NCBI RefSeq assembly: GCF_000224515.1
Contig: NZ_AGAF01000281.1
Coordinates: 1 to 43,245, forward strand
Direction of reading: 5' to 3'
Source: Desulfosporosinus sp. OT
Lineage (GTDB): Bacteria > Bacillota > Desulfitobacteriia > Desulfitobacteriales > Desulfitobacteriaceae
DNA: 43,245 nt
Shown here one piece after another: positions 25,599 to 34,729 of this stretch. Position numbers and translations under genes: made by a program. The notes under the pieces are model-generated. The model had not been told where the DNA came from. It saw nothing but the letters and a program-made list of their open reading frames with translations, and searched no databases. Numbering within the stretch: the first letter of the stretch is position 1; every line of letters begins with the position of its first letter.

Positions 25599-28070
25599 TT
25601 AAATAAATAAATTTACATTTGCTTCTTCAGCCTCACCCAAATAATAGCCAACTCCACCAATGGTAATGCCATCAATGAGTTCTTCTTTTTTTAACCCCAT
25701 AAGATCCATGGTCATTGAACAAGCAACTACTTCCACACCACTATCCACTGCTGATTTAATTAAATCCTCTAGTGAGCTAATATTTTTGTTCTTCATCACT
25801 CTTCTGATCAGTTTACCGCCCAGACCCATCATGTTCATTTTCGAAAGCTTAAGCTTTTTACTTCCTCTGGGCATCATAAAGCCAAACATTGAGTCAATTA
25901 TGCCTTTTCTAACGGATACTCTCTCAGGTTTTCTCAAAATATTGAGTCCCCAAAAGGTAAAGAACATGGTAACTTTTTTACCCATGGCCACCGCGCCATT
26001 AGCGATTATAAAGGATGCCAGCGCTTTGTCTAGGTCTCCACTAAATACCACCATTGTTTTTTTGTCTTTCAACAGTGCCTCCGCTGGAAATGAATTATTC
26101 ACAGCCTTACATATATTGCCTTTCTTTATAAAGGCTTCAATCATTCCTTTATTTCTTTCGATATTAACAAGTTCATTATTTGTTTTACTACACCAGGCCT
26201 TGATATCTTCATAAAATCCAGGGTCCGAAGCAGTAACCTTGAGAATTTGACCATCATTTAGTTGATCTAAAGACGCTTTAACTTGAATTAGTGGTCCTGG
26301 ACAACATAAACCACAGGCATCAAGGCTTTTATCATAATCTCCTTTTTGCACTTCGCCTTTAACAACTTGGGTATCTGAATCGATCATCGACCTTGTTGGG
26401 TTATCTGAATTATCAACTTTAGTTGGTTTAAAGTTTAACATTGAAGCACACTTATATCCTCCATCGATGTTTCTGACTTTAAAACCATTTTGAGTTAAAA
26501 TTCTAGCAGCCACATATCCTCTGAGCCCGATTTGGCAATATTCAAGTATCTCTTTATTCTTATCTAGTTCCCCTATTCTTTCTCTTAGGCTGTCTACCGG
26601 TATATTTATTGCTCCTTCAAGATGCCCATTATCGAATTCATCTCCAGTACGCACATCTAATAATAACATGTTTTCTTGATCATAAGCTAAAGCTTCCTCT
26701 GCTTTAATAACGTCCACTCTACCTGCTAAAACGTTTTCTGCAACATAACCCGCCATATTGACCGGATCCTTTGCTGATGAGAAAGGAGGCGCATAGCACA
26801 GCTCTAATTCTGTTAAATCAGTGACTGTTCCACCCAATCTAAGGACAGCCGCAATCACGTCAATTCTCTTATCCACACCAGCATAGCCAAAGCCTTGAGC
26901 TCCTAATATTTTACCATCGTCGTTAAAAATAAGTTTTAAGGTCATTGTCAAAGATCCCGGATAATAAGAAGCGTGGGAAGCCGGATGAACGGTAATGACT
27001 TTATAGGGGATACTTAATCTGTTTAAAGTACGTTCATTATTGCCAGTACTTGCTGCCGTTAATCCAAAAACCTTAATGATTGATGTCCCCTGAGTACCCT
27101 TGTAGGACGTTTTTAATCCTGCTATATTATCCGCTGCAATTCTCCCTTGTTTATTGGCGGGCCCTGCTAATGGAACTGCAGTATTTTGCTTGTTAACAAA
27201 ATCAACCACTTCAATAGCATCGCCTACTGCAAAGACATTATCGGCAGAGGTCTCCATTTTTTCATTGACTAAGATATGCCCTTTGGCTCCCAGCTCTAGC
27301 CCGCTATCCTGCAGAAATCCTGTATCTGGAAACACACCGATAGCTAAAATCACGAGATCCGTACTCAGTTTTGTACCACTATTTAAGCTTATTTCAATGC
27401 TATTTTCCTGGTCCTTAAAAGCTTTAACTCCATCATTTAGAATTAACCCAACCCCATTGTCTAACAATTCTTTTTCGAGCGAGACAACCATATCTGTGTC
27501 AAAGGGCGCCATTATATGAGGTGCTGCCTCTACTAGAGTAACTTCAAGGCCTCTATCCTTCAAATTTTCAGCCATTTCTACTCCAACAAAACCTCCACCA
27601 ATAACGACAGCCCTATTAATTCCTTTTTTGTCCACATAAGCTTTAATGTTATCAGTGTCTGGTATATTTCTTAGAGTAAATATCCGCTTACTGTTTATCC
27701 CCTCGATATTTGGTTTAATTGCTCTTGCTCCCGGGGATAAAACTAGATAATCATAGTGTTCTTCATACTCACCTTTGTCTTTGCTTCTTACCCTAGCTAC
27801 CTTTTTAGTAGTATCAACCCCAATAACTTCACTATTAATTCTTACATCAATATTGAATCTACTCTTCATGCTTTCAGGTGTTTGGACTAGTAGTTTCTCC
27901 CTCTCCTTAATTGTTTCTCCAATATAATACGGCAAACCACAATTTGCGAAGGAGATGTACTCATCCCTTTCGAACATAATTATCTCAGCGCTTTCATCAA
28001 GTCTTCTAAGTCTTGCAGCTGCCGAAGCCCCACCAGCTACACCGCCTACGATTAATACTTTTTTACTCAT
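25599..28070 (-). CDS. CoA-disulfide reductase-rhodanese-TusA-DsrE fusion protein
   Basis: This 823-residue protein carries four sulfur-handling modules in one chain. Residues 1-450 are a CoA-disulfide/polysulfide reductase-type flavoprotein (VLIVGGVAGGASAA; single redox Cys44 in SFANCGLPYY; VVIGGGFVGVEMAE). About 455-545 is a rhodanese domain with active Cys512 (LEYCQIGLRGY). About 578-650 is TusA-like, with Cys590 in LCCPGPL. About 670-823 is DsrE-like (MVVFSGDLDKA), with Cys784 in VACSMTMDLMG. Similar fusions and split versions occur in persulfide-response operons and polysulfide metabolism. The likely job is to relay sulfane sulfur and reduce persulfides or CoA disulfides. AGGAGG lies 8 nt before ATG 28070. 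Confidence 0.93.
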   Translation of the reverse strand: MSKKVLIVGGVAGGASAAARLRRLDESAEIIMFERDEYISFANCGLPYYIGETIKEREKLLVQTPESMKSRFNIDVRINSEVIGVDTTKKVARVRSKDKGEYEEHYDYLVLSPGARAIKPNIEGINSKRIFTLRNIPDTDNIKAYVDKKGINRAVVIGGGFVGVEMAENLKDRGLEVTLVEAAPHIMAPFDTDMVVSLEKELLDNGVGLILNDGVKAFKDQENSIEISLNSGTKLSTDLVILAIGVFPDTGFLQDSGLELGAKGHILVNEKMETSADNVFAVGDAIEVVDFVNKQNTAVPLAGPANKQGRIAADNIAGLKTSYKGTQGTSIIKVFGLTAASTGNNERTLNRLSIPYKVITVHPASHASYYPGSLTMTLKLIFNDDGKILGAQGFGYAGVDKRIDVIAAVLRLGGTVTDLTELELCYAPPFSSAKDPVNMAGYVAENVLAGRVDVIKAEEALAYDQENMLLLDVRTGDEFDNGHLEGAINIPVDSLRERIGELDKNKEILEYCQIGLRGYVAARILTQNGFKVRNIDGGYKCASMLNFKPTKVDNSDNPTRSMIDSDTQVVKGEVQKGDYDKSLDACGLCCPGPLIQVKASLDQLNDGQILKVTASDPGFYEDIKAWCSKTNNELVNIERNKGMIEAFIKKGNICKAVNNSFPAEALLKDKKTMVVFSGDLDKALASFIIANGAVAMGKKVTMFFTFWGLNILRKPERVSVRKGIIDSMFGFMMPRGSKKLKLSKMNMMGLGGKLIRRVMKNKNISSLEDLIKSAVDSGVEVVACSMTMDLMGLKKEELIDGITIGGVGYYLGEAEEANVNLFI

Positions 28071-28241
28071 ATAATAATCCTCCTCATATGATCAATATTG
28101 CACTCATTTCACTGTCCACTGACTACAGCCTTAGTTATTTCCTTTTTCTTCAAAAATATAGCCTTAATCCATCGAATGAACTTGTGAAATAGAGAACACC
28201 AACTGACATGCCAAAACATTCAACCTCACAGATCCAGTCAG

Positions 28242-28421
28242 TTATTCTTTCTGACTATCGAGTAAGTATTGTAATCGTTCCTTTTCCTCTTCCAAGTCCT
28301 CCAGCTCAGCCACCATCTTAGGTTGCACCGAATGAAACGGCCAACGTGACTTTAACTCTGCTAACTTTTTCTCTACAGCGTTAAGCTGAAACTCAAGTTC
28401 ATGTTGCTGATCCCTATTCAT
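28242..28421 (-). CDS. Small coiled-coil protein (59 aa)
   Basis: ATG 28421 has GAGGAG 9 nt upstream and starts 4 nt after the ferredoxin stop, so the two are coupled. The 59-residue product is charged and helical (LNAVEKKLAELKSRWPFH, then VAELEDLEEEKERLQYLL), with a Trp-Pro break in the middle, which suggests a helical hairpin. I do not recognise a named family. Its position between a ferredoxin gene and the CoA-disulfide reductase gene suggests a partner or scaffold role, which is inference. Confidence 0.7.
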   Translation of the reverse strand: MNRDQQHELEFQLNAVEKKLAELKSRWPFHSVQPKMVAELEDLEEEKERLQYLLDSQKE

Positions 28422-28425
28422 TCGC

Positions 28426-28614
28426 TTAATTCTCCTCTATTGCAATAAAAGTAATGGCTCCATGCATACATCTTTCCATACAGGCTTCACATTCCGTACA
28501 TAAAGCCGGATCTACGACCGGAAGATGTGCCATCATTTTGATTGCCTGAACAGGGCAAGCTTTTACACAATGTTTACACCCTAAACACAATTTTTCCAAG
28601 ATGAATGCCGCCAT
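28426..28614 (-). CDS. 2[4Fe-4S] ferredoxin
   Basis: This 62-residue electron carrier has two complete CxxCxxCxxxC motifs: Cys10, 13, 16, 20 (CLGCKHCVKAC) and Cys39, 42, 45, 49 (CTECEACMERC). In the second motif the usual Pro after the last Cys is Met. The start is ATG 28614, with AGGAGG 7 nt upstream; an in-frame GTG two codons earlier overlaps that site. It is the first gene of the transcript from the promoter at 28773-28801 and could pass electrons to the flavoproteins downstream. Confidence 0.88.
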   Translation of the reverse strand: MAAFILEKLCLGCKHCVKACPVQAIKMMAHLPVVDPALCTECEACMERCMHGAITFIAIEEN

Positions 28615-28746
28615 TTCCACTCCTCCTCATTAGGAGAAACACAAAGTTTCTGCGTTCCTGCCATTCCATAACTGCGTGGTCTTTTAGTTGTGATACCGCG
28701 CTTAATCTTGAGCGAGATCTCGCTTTATGAACTCCTCCCATCCCAT

Positions 28747-28763
28747 ATACCCCGGATGGGTAT
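28747..28763 (-). promoter_or_regulatory. CsoR/CstR-like operator 1
   Basis: The 17-bp inverted repeat ATACCCCGGATGGGTAT lies directly downstream of the -10 at 28773-28778, covering the likely transcription start. The TACC...GGTA arms around a GC-rich centre are typical of operators of the CsoR/CstR family. A second, similar site lies at 29238-29254. Confidence 0.65.
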
Positions 28764-28772
28764 CTATGGTTC

Positions 28773-28801
28773 AATATATTCGACTCTCTTTCATTTGTCA
28801 A
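28773..28801 (-). promoter_or_regulatory. Promoter of the ferredoxin/CoA-disulfide reductase genes
   Basis: A perfect TTGACA (minus strand, 28796-28801) and TATATT (28773-28778) are 17 nt apart. The leader between it and the ferredoxin gene holds a 14-bp palindrome (AGCGAGATCTCGCT, 28711-28724) and no convincing gene. Confidence 0.75.
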
Positions 28802-28946
28802 CCATTTTACGATAATTTCTCACACTTCACTTCAATGTATTTAATACCCATCTCTCTAGCATTTAGAATAATCATTTGTGACCACCATCTGTGGTCTGTA
28901 CGATTCCCAAGAATTATTAGACGTTGTTCTTGCTAAGACAAATGTC

Positions 28947-29129
28947 TTATATTACCTGTAATGCTCCCATCGGACAATATTTTACACATTTTTTACACTT
29001 AGTGCATTTCTCCTGGTCAATGTTAGGCGCATCAAATCCATATTGTCTAATTGCAAAAACTGAGCAAACTTGAATTGCTGGACAAGAATGGTTTTGAGGA
29101 CATCTATTTTTGTCAACTGATATTATCAT
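28947..29129 (-). CDS. Small ferredoxin with a variant first cluster motif
   Basis: This is a 60-residue iron-sulfur protein. The C-terminal half has a normal motif, Cys42, 45, 48, 52 (CTKCKKCVKYCP). The N-terminal half has only Cys10, Cys16 and Cys22 in RCPQNHSCPAIQVCSV, a wider spacing with three cysteines, so the first cluster is absent or unusual. Ferredoxins with a CPQ-H-CP start are seen in anaerobes. The start is ATG 29129, with GGAG 6 nt upstream; an upstream in-frame start at 29159 lacks a site. It has its own promoter and operator, matching those of the neighbouring transcript. Confidence 0.8.
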   Translation of the reverse strand: MIISVDKNRCPQNHSCPAIQVCSVFAIRQYGFDAPNIDQEKCTKCKKCVKYCPMGALQVI

Positions 29130-29237
29130 AAAAAGCTCCATTCCTTTCGCTGTGCTCAAGGCACAAAAATTTAATTAAAGTTTCTCCCTTTAAAATATTG
29201 GTCTTTATATTTTGAATAATTCCATCTTAACAGATTT

Positions 29238-29254
29238 ATACCCTTAGGGGGTAT
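29238..29254 (-). promoter_or_regulatory. CsoR/CstR-like operator 2
   Basis: The 17-bp site ATACCCTTAGGGGGTAT sits 6 nt downstream of the -10 at 29261-29266, over the likely transcription start. It has the same arms as the site at 28747-28763 and the same place relative to its promoter. Confidence 0.7.
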
Positions 29255-29260
29255 ATGTAT

Positions 29261-29289
29261 AGTATAGATTCAGAAGATTTATTTGTCAA
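29261..29289 (-). promoter_or_regulatory. Promoter of the variant ferredoxin gene
   Basis: A perfect TTGACA (29284-29289) and TATACT (29261-29266) are 17 nt apart on the minus strand, about 130 nt before the gene. Confidence 0.75.
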
Positions 29290-29395
29290 GAACAACATCT
29301 TTCCCTCTGAACTTTCTTCGCACTTTCATCCATTTTCCCATAAATATTAAATTCATAAGTAAAAACACAAACTAAAAACCATACTCCGCTTACAG

Positions 29396-30157
29396 TCAAA
29401 CTTGTAACCACTCACCAACTTCATGGAAAACAAGATCCTGAATCAATCCCATCAGTGTGATAAAAAGCATGATAAAAGCGAGAACTCCTACCAATATAAT
29501 AACACGCCTTCTACCTAAGGCCTGATACCAGCTGGGCAGGAGCGAAAGTTGGTTTTGCAACCACGAAACTAAACGTTCGTGCCTCTTATATATAAGGAAG
29601 AACATTAGGAAGAATACTACAGCGGTAATTCCCAAAATGCGAGAATAACGATGAATGATCGGTAGTATAGTTTCCCATCGACTACCTAGAAGTCTACCAA
29701 GAGTTATAAAGAGGGTTGTCCATAGGGTTGCTCCAAGATAGGCAAAGAAGGCAAATTTTCGGTAACTCATTCTACTCATACCGGCAACGTAGCCGGAGAT
29801 ATGGCGGACGCCAGGTATGAAGTATCCTGCGGTCAGAAGTTTCCCACCATGCTGATGATACCAGTTCAACACATTTTCTATCTTTGAGCTTCCAGCATGT
29901 TTTTTTAGAAGCATAAAGACTTTGCGTTGGAAGAATGTTCCCAATAAATATTCGATTGTAATAGCTGTGCAACTGCCCAACGCTGCAAATATAACAGCTA
30001 AAACAGTATTTAGCTGACCCGAATAAGTTAAAAAGCCAACGAAAGTCATTAGAAGTTCATCAGGAATAGGAAGTCCTAAAATGGAAATACCTACAGTCAA
30101 ATATAGTCCTACATACCCATACTGCGAAATATAGTGGAAAATAAGCTGAGAAGTCAT
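29396..30157 (-). CDS. DedA family membrane protein
   Basis: This is a 253-residue integral membrane protein of the DedA/VTT (SNARE-associated) superfamily. Family hallmarks are GISILGLPIPDELLMTFVGFL, the conserved GYFIPGVRHISGYVAGMSRM and YLGATLWTTLFITLGRLLG. Some family members move phospholipid or undecaprenyl phosphate across the membrane; which substrate this one handles cannot be told. A C-terminal extension adds an extra membrane segment (VIILVGVLAFIMLFITLMGL). ATG 30157 is preferred, because AAGGGAG lies just upstream. It stands alone. Confidence 0.85.
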   Translation of the reverse strand: MTSQLIFHYISQYGYVGLYLTVGISILGLPIPDELLMTFVGFLTYSGQLNTVLAVIFAALGSCTAITIEYLLGTFFQRKVFMLLKKHAGSSKIENVLNWYHQHGGKLLTAGYFIPGVRHISGYVAGMSRMSYRKFAFFAYLGATLWTTLFITLGRLLGSRWETILPIIHRYSRILGITAVVFFLMFFLIYKRHERLVSWLQNQLSLLPSWYQALGRRRVIILVGVLAFIMLFITLMGLIQDLVFHEVGEWLQV

Positions 30158-30300
30158 GATTGCTCCCTTCATCCAAAGCTAACAGCAAGTTTAAGACGCT
30201 CTACGATGTGTACATGTTCTAACCAATAGTCAAAGCTAGTTTTTCCGAAAAACGTCCTCAAATACTCCCGTCTATGCTTAGGCTAAAAGAATTAAAACAA

Positions 30301-30324
30301 GGGATGCCAGTTAACTGACATCCC
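30301..30324 (-). terminator. Terminator of the chemoreceptor gene
   Basis: On the minus strand GGGATGTCAG pairs with CTGGCATCCC (one G-U) around TTAA, followed by TTGTTTTAATTCTTTT. It lies about 50 nt after the chemoreceptor stop. Confidence 0.8.
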
Positions 30325-30372
30325 CGAACAGTGACTCACTAGTGGACAACACACCACCTAAGAGGTGAGTAC

Positions 30373-32046
30373 TTAAACCCTAAACTTAGAGACAACCTCT
30401 GACAATTCGGTAGCATTTCCACTTAGTTGTACCATAGCGTGATTAACTTTTTCTAGATCGATTGAAATACCTGCTGATGCACCTGCCACCTCCTCCGCTC
30501 CAGCTGCCCCCTCACTGATTGTCTGGGTGACACTTGTTATAGCTATAGCTATCGAGTTTACCACTTCAGCAAGATTCTTGGACATATTAGAAAATCCATT
30601 TGTCAGGTTTAAAACCGTATCCGCATCCTGTTCATATTGACTACCCGTTTCTAACAATTTGCTATAATCAGGTGCTACCACATCATTAATGAAGCGAAGG
30701 CTGTTCTGTGCGCCTACAGAAAGGTCTTCTTGGGCTTTGATAACTTTTCCAACCAGTTGCTCGATCTCTTTTACAGTCTGTGAGGATTGTTCCGCTAATT
30801 TGCGTACTTCCTCAGCCACGACAGCAAATCCCCTGCCATTTTCTCCGGCCCTCGCCGCTTCAATAGCAGCATTCAAGGCTAGTAAATTGGTCTGATCAGC
30901 AATGGCAGAAATTCCTTTGGTCAACGCCGCAATTTCCTGAACGACTTTCGATTCCTCTATTGCTTTTTTCAGCGCCTCTTCTTCCTTTTCATAAATTCCT
31001 TGCGCTTTAATTTGTGCTTGAATGGCTTCTTGTTTCAAGTCTTTGGCCCTTTTATCAATAGCCATGGCTTGCATATTTCCGCTACTTGCGCTTTCTTCAA
31101 GTTGACGAATGGAGTTTTTAAGTTCGTCACTAGAAGCTGTAATTTCCTCAGCAGCAGCGGCAATTTCTTGGAGTCCTGCTGCAACCTGTTCTGTAGAAGC
31201 CGCCATTTCTTGCGAACTGCTTGCAACATTAGTGACCGCCTCAGTAGAATCACTAGCTGCTTGATTGATGTCTTGCGTTACTGCTGCAGACTTCTTGACC
31301 ATTGCTCTTAGCATCTGGGCTGCTTTACTAAGGTTTGTGACGAGAACTCCAATTTCATCCTTGCTACCCTGGACTTCAATGCTCAGATCGCCTTCGGCCA
31401 TCGCTTCGGCTAATACCAAACCTTTAGATATTGAAGTCTTGACTGAACGCCTGATATAGATAAGCACCGCAATACTGATTATGACAGCAATACCAAACAA
31501 GATTAGGGTGATAGAAATTACCTTCCTCACCATAAGAGGAGTATCTGACGTCTCACTAGACATCTGATGTCTTTGGTAAGCTACATAATCGTTAATAGCT
31601 TGGATAGCTGCTGTGTTATCGTGAGCGGCTATATTTACCATATATTCGATAGCAGCAGCTTGACCTTGGGTTTTATAAAGATCAACCATTTTTTGCGGAT
31701 GGGGCGAAAATTTACTAATCGCTGTAACTACTGGGGCAAGTTTTTCTTTGTCGGTGGCCTCAGTCTGTAAAAACTGTAAGTCCTTATCACCCATAATTTT
31801 TGCATTCTGGAAATCTTGAATGAACTTTTCGTTACCTGTAGCTAGGTATCCCCTTATTCCTGCTGCTTGTTGCGAAAATTGAAGGGACAAATCTTGAGCA
31901 GTAGTTTGCATTGGTACTCGATGTGTAGCGGCCTTTTGTACAATTCCACCTAACATATCCACTTCATAATAAACCTCGCCAACAATAACCGACATTAATG
32001 AAATAAGTGCTATGAAACTTAATAGAAGTTTGGTTGCCAGTTTCAT
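30373..32046 (-). CDS. Methyl-accepting chemotaxis protein
   Basis: This is a 557-residue transmembrane chemoreceptor. It has an N-terminal membrane segment (about 5-24), a four-helix-bundle-type outside domain (about 30-170), a second membrane segment (about 175-198), a HAMP domain (about 200-252) and a long signalling coiled coil. The hairpin tip shows the conserved signature ([20 protein letters not shown], then [18 protein letters not shown]). The ligand is not deducible. The gene is single, with its own terminator. The upstream gap 32047-32409 holds nothing else I can support. Confidence 0.93.
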   Translation of the reverse strand: MKLATKLLLSFIALISLMSVIVGEVYYEVDMLGGIVQKAATHRVPMQTTAQDLSLQFSQQAAGIRGYLATGNEKFIQDFQNAKIMGDKDLQFLQTEATDKEKLAPVVTAISKFSPHPQKMVDLYKTQGQAAAIEYMVNIAAHDNTAAIQAINDYVAYQRHQMSSETSDTPLMVRKVISITLILFGIAVIISIAVLIYIRRSVKTSISKGLVLAEAMAEGDLSIEVQGSKDEIGVLVTNLSKAAQMLRAMVKKSAAVTQDINQAASDSTEAVTNVASSSQEMAASTEQVAAGLQEIAAAAEEITASSDELKNSIRQLEESASSGNMQAMAIDKRAKDLKQEAIQAQIKAQGIYEKEEEALKKAIEESKVVQEIAALTKGISAIADQTNLLALNAAIEAARAGENGRGFAVVAEEVRKLAEQSSQTVKEIEQLVGKVIKAQEDLSVGAQNSLRFINDVVAPDYSKLLETGSQYEQDADTVLNLTNGFSNMSKNLAEVVNSIAIAITSVTQTISEGAAGAEEVAGASAGISIDLEKVNHAMVQLSGNATELSEVVSKFRV

Positions 32047-32409
32047 CGAAAGTCTCCTCCTGATTTAAAATTGTGCCGAGACATGCAACGACAGAGAAGT
32101 TACTCTCCTGCACGAACCTCTTTAGATAATGATACAATATAGAAGTAAGTACTAGTTCAACATAAACTACCAGTTTCCTCTAATCTTAGACTTAATATTT
32201 CATTATTTTTTCGTATTTAGCTCACCAGAATGCGCTCGGGTAATTTATTTCCTCAACAAAAGGTTGTGATTCACGCAGGCTTAGTTCTCTCATTTCTTAT
32301 ATTTTTTTCGGGGAGCCAGTCAAAGACTCAGAGCTTTGTGAGAGACCTCTTTCCACTTGCTAAAACGTCAAGAAATAACTTACAATATCTTCTATAGGAG
32401 TTGCTGCAT

Positions 32410-33297
32410 TTGATAAAGTATTATAATCGGAAAAACAAATCCTACGAAATAGAAAAGGTAGCCGGAGAAAAGGTTTTAAATTGGACCTACGCCTCCCCTA
32501 TTGGCATGAATCTTTTGGAAGCAATTATTAAGAGAAGAATGTGTTCAAGCCTCTATGGTTGGTATTTAGACAGATCAATAAGCAGGAAAAAGATTAACTC
32601 TTTTATTACCAAATTTAACATCGATATGTCTATTGTCGAAAAGAAATTGAAGAATTTCTCATCCTTTAATGACTTTTTTTATCGCAAATTAAGGTCTGAG
32701 GCCCGCACTATCGATTGGGATAGCCATTCACTTATATCATTTGGGGATGGGAAGCTTTTTGCTCATGAAAAAATAGATTTAGATCGACTGGTTCAAGTCA
32801 AGGGTTTTACGTATAGCCTTAGAGAATTGATCAAAGATGATCGAGTTGCTCAGAAATACAATAAGGGGACATGCTTGATTTTAAGACTCTGTCCGACGGA
32901 TTATCACCGCTATCATTTCATAGACAGCGGAACCTGTGAGGATACAAAAAAAATCAAAGGCGCTTACTATTCTGTCAATCCAGTTGCCCTTCATAAAGTA
33001 GCGAAAGTTTTTTGTGAAAATAAAAGAGAATGGAGCACTTTCCATTCAGATCACTATGGTGATGTTTTATATGTAGAAGTAGGAGCAACCTGCGTTGGCT
33101 CAATTGTACAAACCTATACTCCCCAAAAACGCGTGAATCGTGGAGATGAAAAGGGGTATTTCAAGTTTGGCGGATCCACAGTAATCCTATTCTTCGAGGC
33201 GGATAAAGTTACAATTGACGAGGACATCGTTGAGCAAACCAAGCTAGGTTATGAAAGTTACGTTTTAATTGGCGAAAAGATTGGAATTAAACAGTGA
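32410..33297 (+). CDS. psd: Phosphatidylserine decarboxylase
   Basis: Psd turns phosphatidylserine into phosphatidylethanolamine at the membrane. It is a pyruvoyl enzyme that cuts itself at a Gly-Ser site, here FGGST (about residue 254-258). Other conserved blocks are [14 protein letters not shown], the [11 protein letters not shown] histidine region and [15 protein letters not shown]. The 295 residues fit the clostridial type. The start is TTG 32410 (reading [10 protein letters not shown]), with TAGGAG 9 nt upstream; a TTG at 32401 directly abuts the ribosome site and is less likely. A serine synthase partner gene (pssA) is not adjacent. Confidence 0.92.
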   Translation: MIKYYNRKNKSYEIEKVAGEKVLNWTYASPIGMNLLEAIIKRRMCSSLYGWYLDRSISRKKINSFITKFNIDMSIVEKKLKNFSSFNDFFYRKLRSEARTIDWDSHSLISFGDGKLFAHEKIDLDRLVQVKGFTYSLRELIKDDRVAQKYNKGTCLILRLCPTDYHRYHFIDSGTCEDTKKIKGAYYSVNPVALHKVAKVFCENKREWSTFHSDHYGDVLYVEVGATCVGSIVQTYTPQKRVNRGDEKGYFKFGGSTVILFFEADKVTIDEDIVEQTKLGYESYVLIGEKIGIKQ

Positions 33298-33313
33298 CCT
33301 TCCTCCCACTGTT
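33290..33313. terminator. Possible bidirectional terminator after psd
   Basis: AACAGTG and CACTGTT pair around a 10-nt loop at the psd stop. An alternative CC-CCCA with TGGGTGG pairing reaches to 33330. It sits between convergent genes. The T-tract is weak. Confidence 0.35.
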
Positions 33314-33349
33314 ACATATTTGTTGGGTGGCGACACATTATCGACTTCT

Positions 33350-34372
33350 TCATCCGTTTAACAATGTTTGTTTGATCATAGAATGCATTAGGGATAGGGC
33401 ATTTTTAGTCTGAAGCATCGGGACCCTATCCTCACTATATAGAGGACGGTTAATTACTCCATCCACCGCCCCTGAATCAACAGCTCTACGAATTATTGTT
33501 TCGACATCGATTTCTAGAAGAAGATTAGGTTTATTCACTAATGCGGCAATTGAAGCGCCTACCGCATAAGCACCCCAGTTAGATATAGATGCCATAACAG
33601 TGATATCTGATGGTACAATGCACGCAATATGTTCACCGTTTGGCACTACTTTTCTAGTAGTTTCGCCTATTTGTCCAGTACCAAGTTCGTTCCCTCCGTC
33701 ACCAATACCAATGGTTAAAATCCCCAGTTCAGAGGCTGCTTTAAAAAGTGCTCCACCATTTACCACTAATTCATCAGGAATTACTCTACCCTTCATGGTG
33801 TGATATTTACCATCGCGAGCGGGACCGGGTGCTTCAATTGAAATTATCACAGCGGGTTGAATTTTCAGTAGTAAATCTTTCGCTGCCATTTCTCCCTGCA
33901 CTCTGTCAGAAGTAAATGGTATCACTCCAGCGACACTCGCTGTATCTCTTTCTATTTTCGACCGAACTGCGGTTGGCATATCTGAAACTATAAGTCCTGC
34001 GCCTTGTAAAGCAGCGGACACTACTCGTATGTAAAGTTCCGATGTAACCACCATTGGTATGACCCCGAATGCTTCGTCCAAAATTCGTGCTAGGTATGCA
34101 ACCCCTATAGGCCCATCTGTTTCGACTAATCCCTTTAGTAACCATGTGAGTGAAGGGAATCCGGTAACGAAAAGCACAGGACTCTGAGGACGAATAACCC
34201 TTTTTAATGCAATGGCTGCAGTAGTTGTTAGTGGATAAAGCTGCAATTTACGAGCTGCTGTATATAATTCAAGTGCGATACCTCGCCCATTAATGTCGAA
34301 ACTGATTAGCCTATCTAAATTCTCCCCAATCCTATCGATTAAATCATTGTTGTTGTTAACGTTTATAGACAT
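33350..34372 (-). CDS. D-glutamate cyclase-like protein (DUF4392)
   Basis: This 340-residue protein matches the glutamate cyclase/DUF4392 family, whose vertebrate member converts D-glutamate to 5-oxo-D-proline. Landmarks are VLFVTGFPSLT near residue 66, ETDGPIGVAYLAR, AIISIEAPGPA-type sequence (VIISIEAPGPARDGKYHTMKG) and the Gly-rich IGIGDGGNELGTGQIGE, likely part of the active site. A link to D-amino acid or peptidoglycan turnover would be inference. The ATG at 34372 has an AAGGGGA-like site 11 nt upstream. The gap 34373-34729 holds no visible gene or structure. Confidence 0.75.
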   Translation of the reverse strand: MSINVNNNNDLIDRIGENLDRLISFDINGRGIALELYTAARKLQLYPLTTTAAIALKRVIRPQSPVLFVTGFPSLTWLLKGLVETDGPIGVAYLARILDEAFGVIPMVVTSELYIRVVSAALQGAGLIVSDMPTAVRSKIERDTASVAGVIPFTSDRVQGEMAAKDLLLKIQPAVIISIEAPGPARDGKYHTMKGRVIPDELVVNGGALFKAASELGILTIGIGDGGNELGTGQIGETTRKVVPNGEHIACIVPSDITVMASISNWGAYAVGASIAALVNKPNLLLEIDVETIIRRAVDSGAVDGVINRPLYSEDRVPMLQTKNALSLMHSMIKQTLLNG

Positions 34373-34729
34373 GATGTTGGACAGTCCCCTTCATTCGGCA
34401 TTCTCACGATATCCTATGGCTTAACAAGCTGTTATGTGTCAAGTCATTGGCAACTTGTCATTTGCCATATTCTACATATTGGGCAAGACAATAAAAAACA
34501 CTCCTTTAATATCAATTAAAAAAGCGCTTACAACATTCTCCATCTAATTTTTCGGTTCAGAGTTGATATTTCTTCCCATGTCTGCTTTTAGACATCTTCT
34601 CAACTATTAAACTTTAATATCCTTTGCTAATCTCAATATGATTTACCATTCCGGAAAAATCAGGACAAACGGCTAAGTTCTTTTTGAAGATTCTGCAATA
34701 AGAAAAGCTCGATGTCCAAACTATTTTGT

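Noticed and set aside
28574-28801. Minus-strand open frame of 75 codons upstream of the ferredoxin gene
   Set aside because: It starts at the -35 element, runs through the promoter and operator and into the ferredoxin gene in another frame; its composition is not protein-like.
32281-32400. Possible c-di-GMP or other riboswitch before psd
   Set aside because: Some GC-rich stretches (CACGCAGG) suggested it, but the conserved core, loops and a terminator could not be found; a TTGCTA/TACAAT pair here would place the start almost on the ribosome site.
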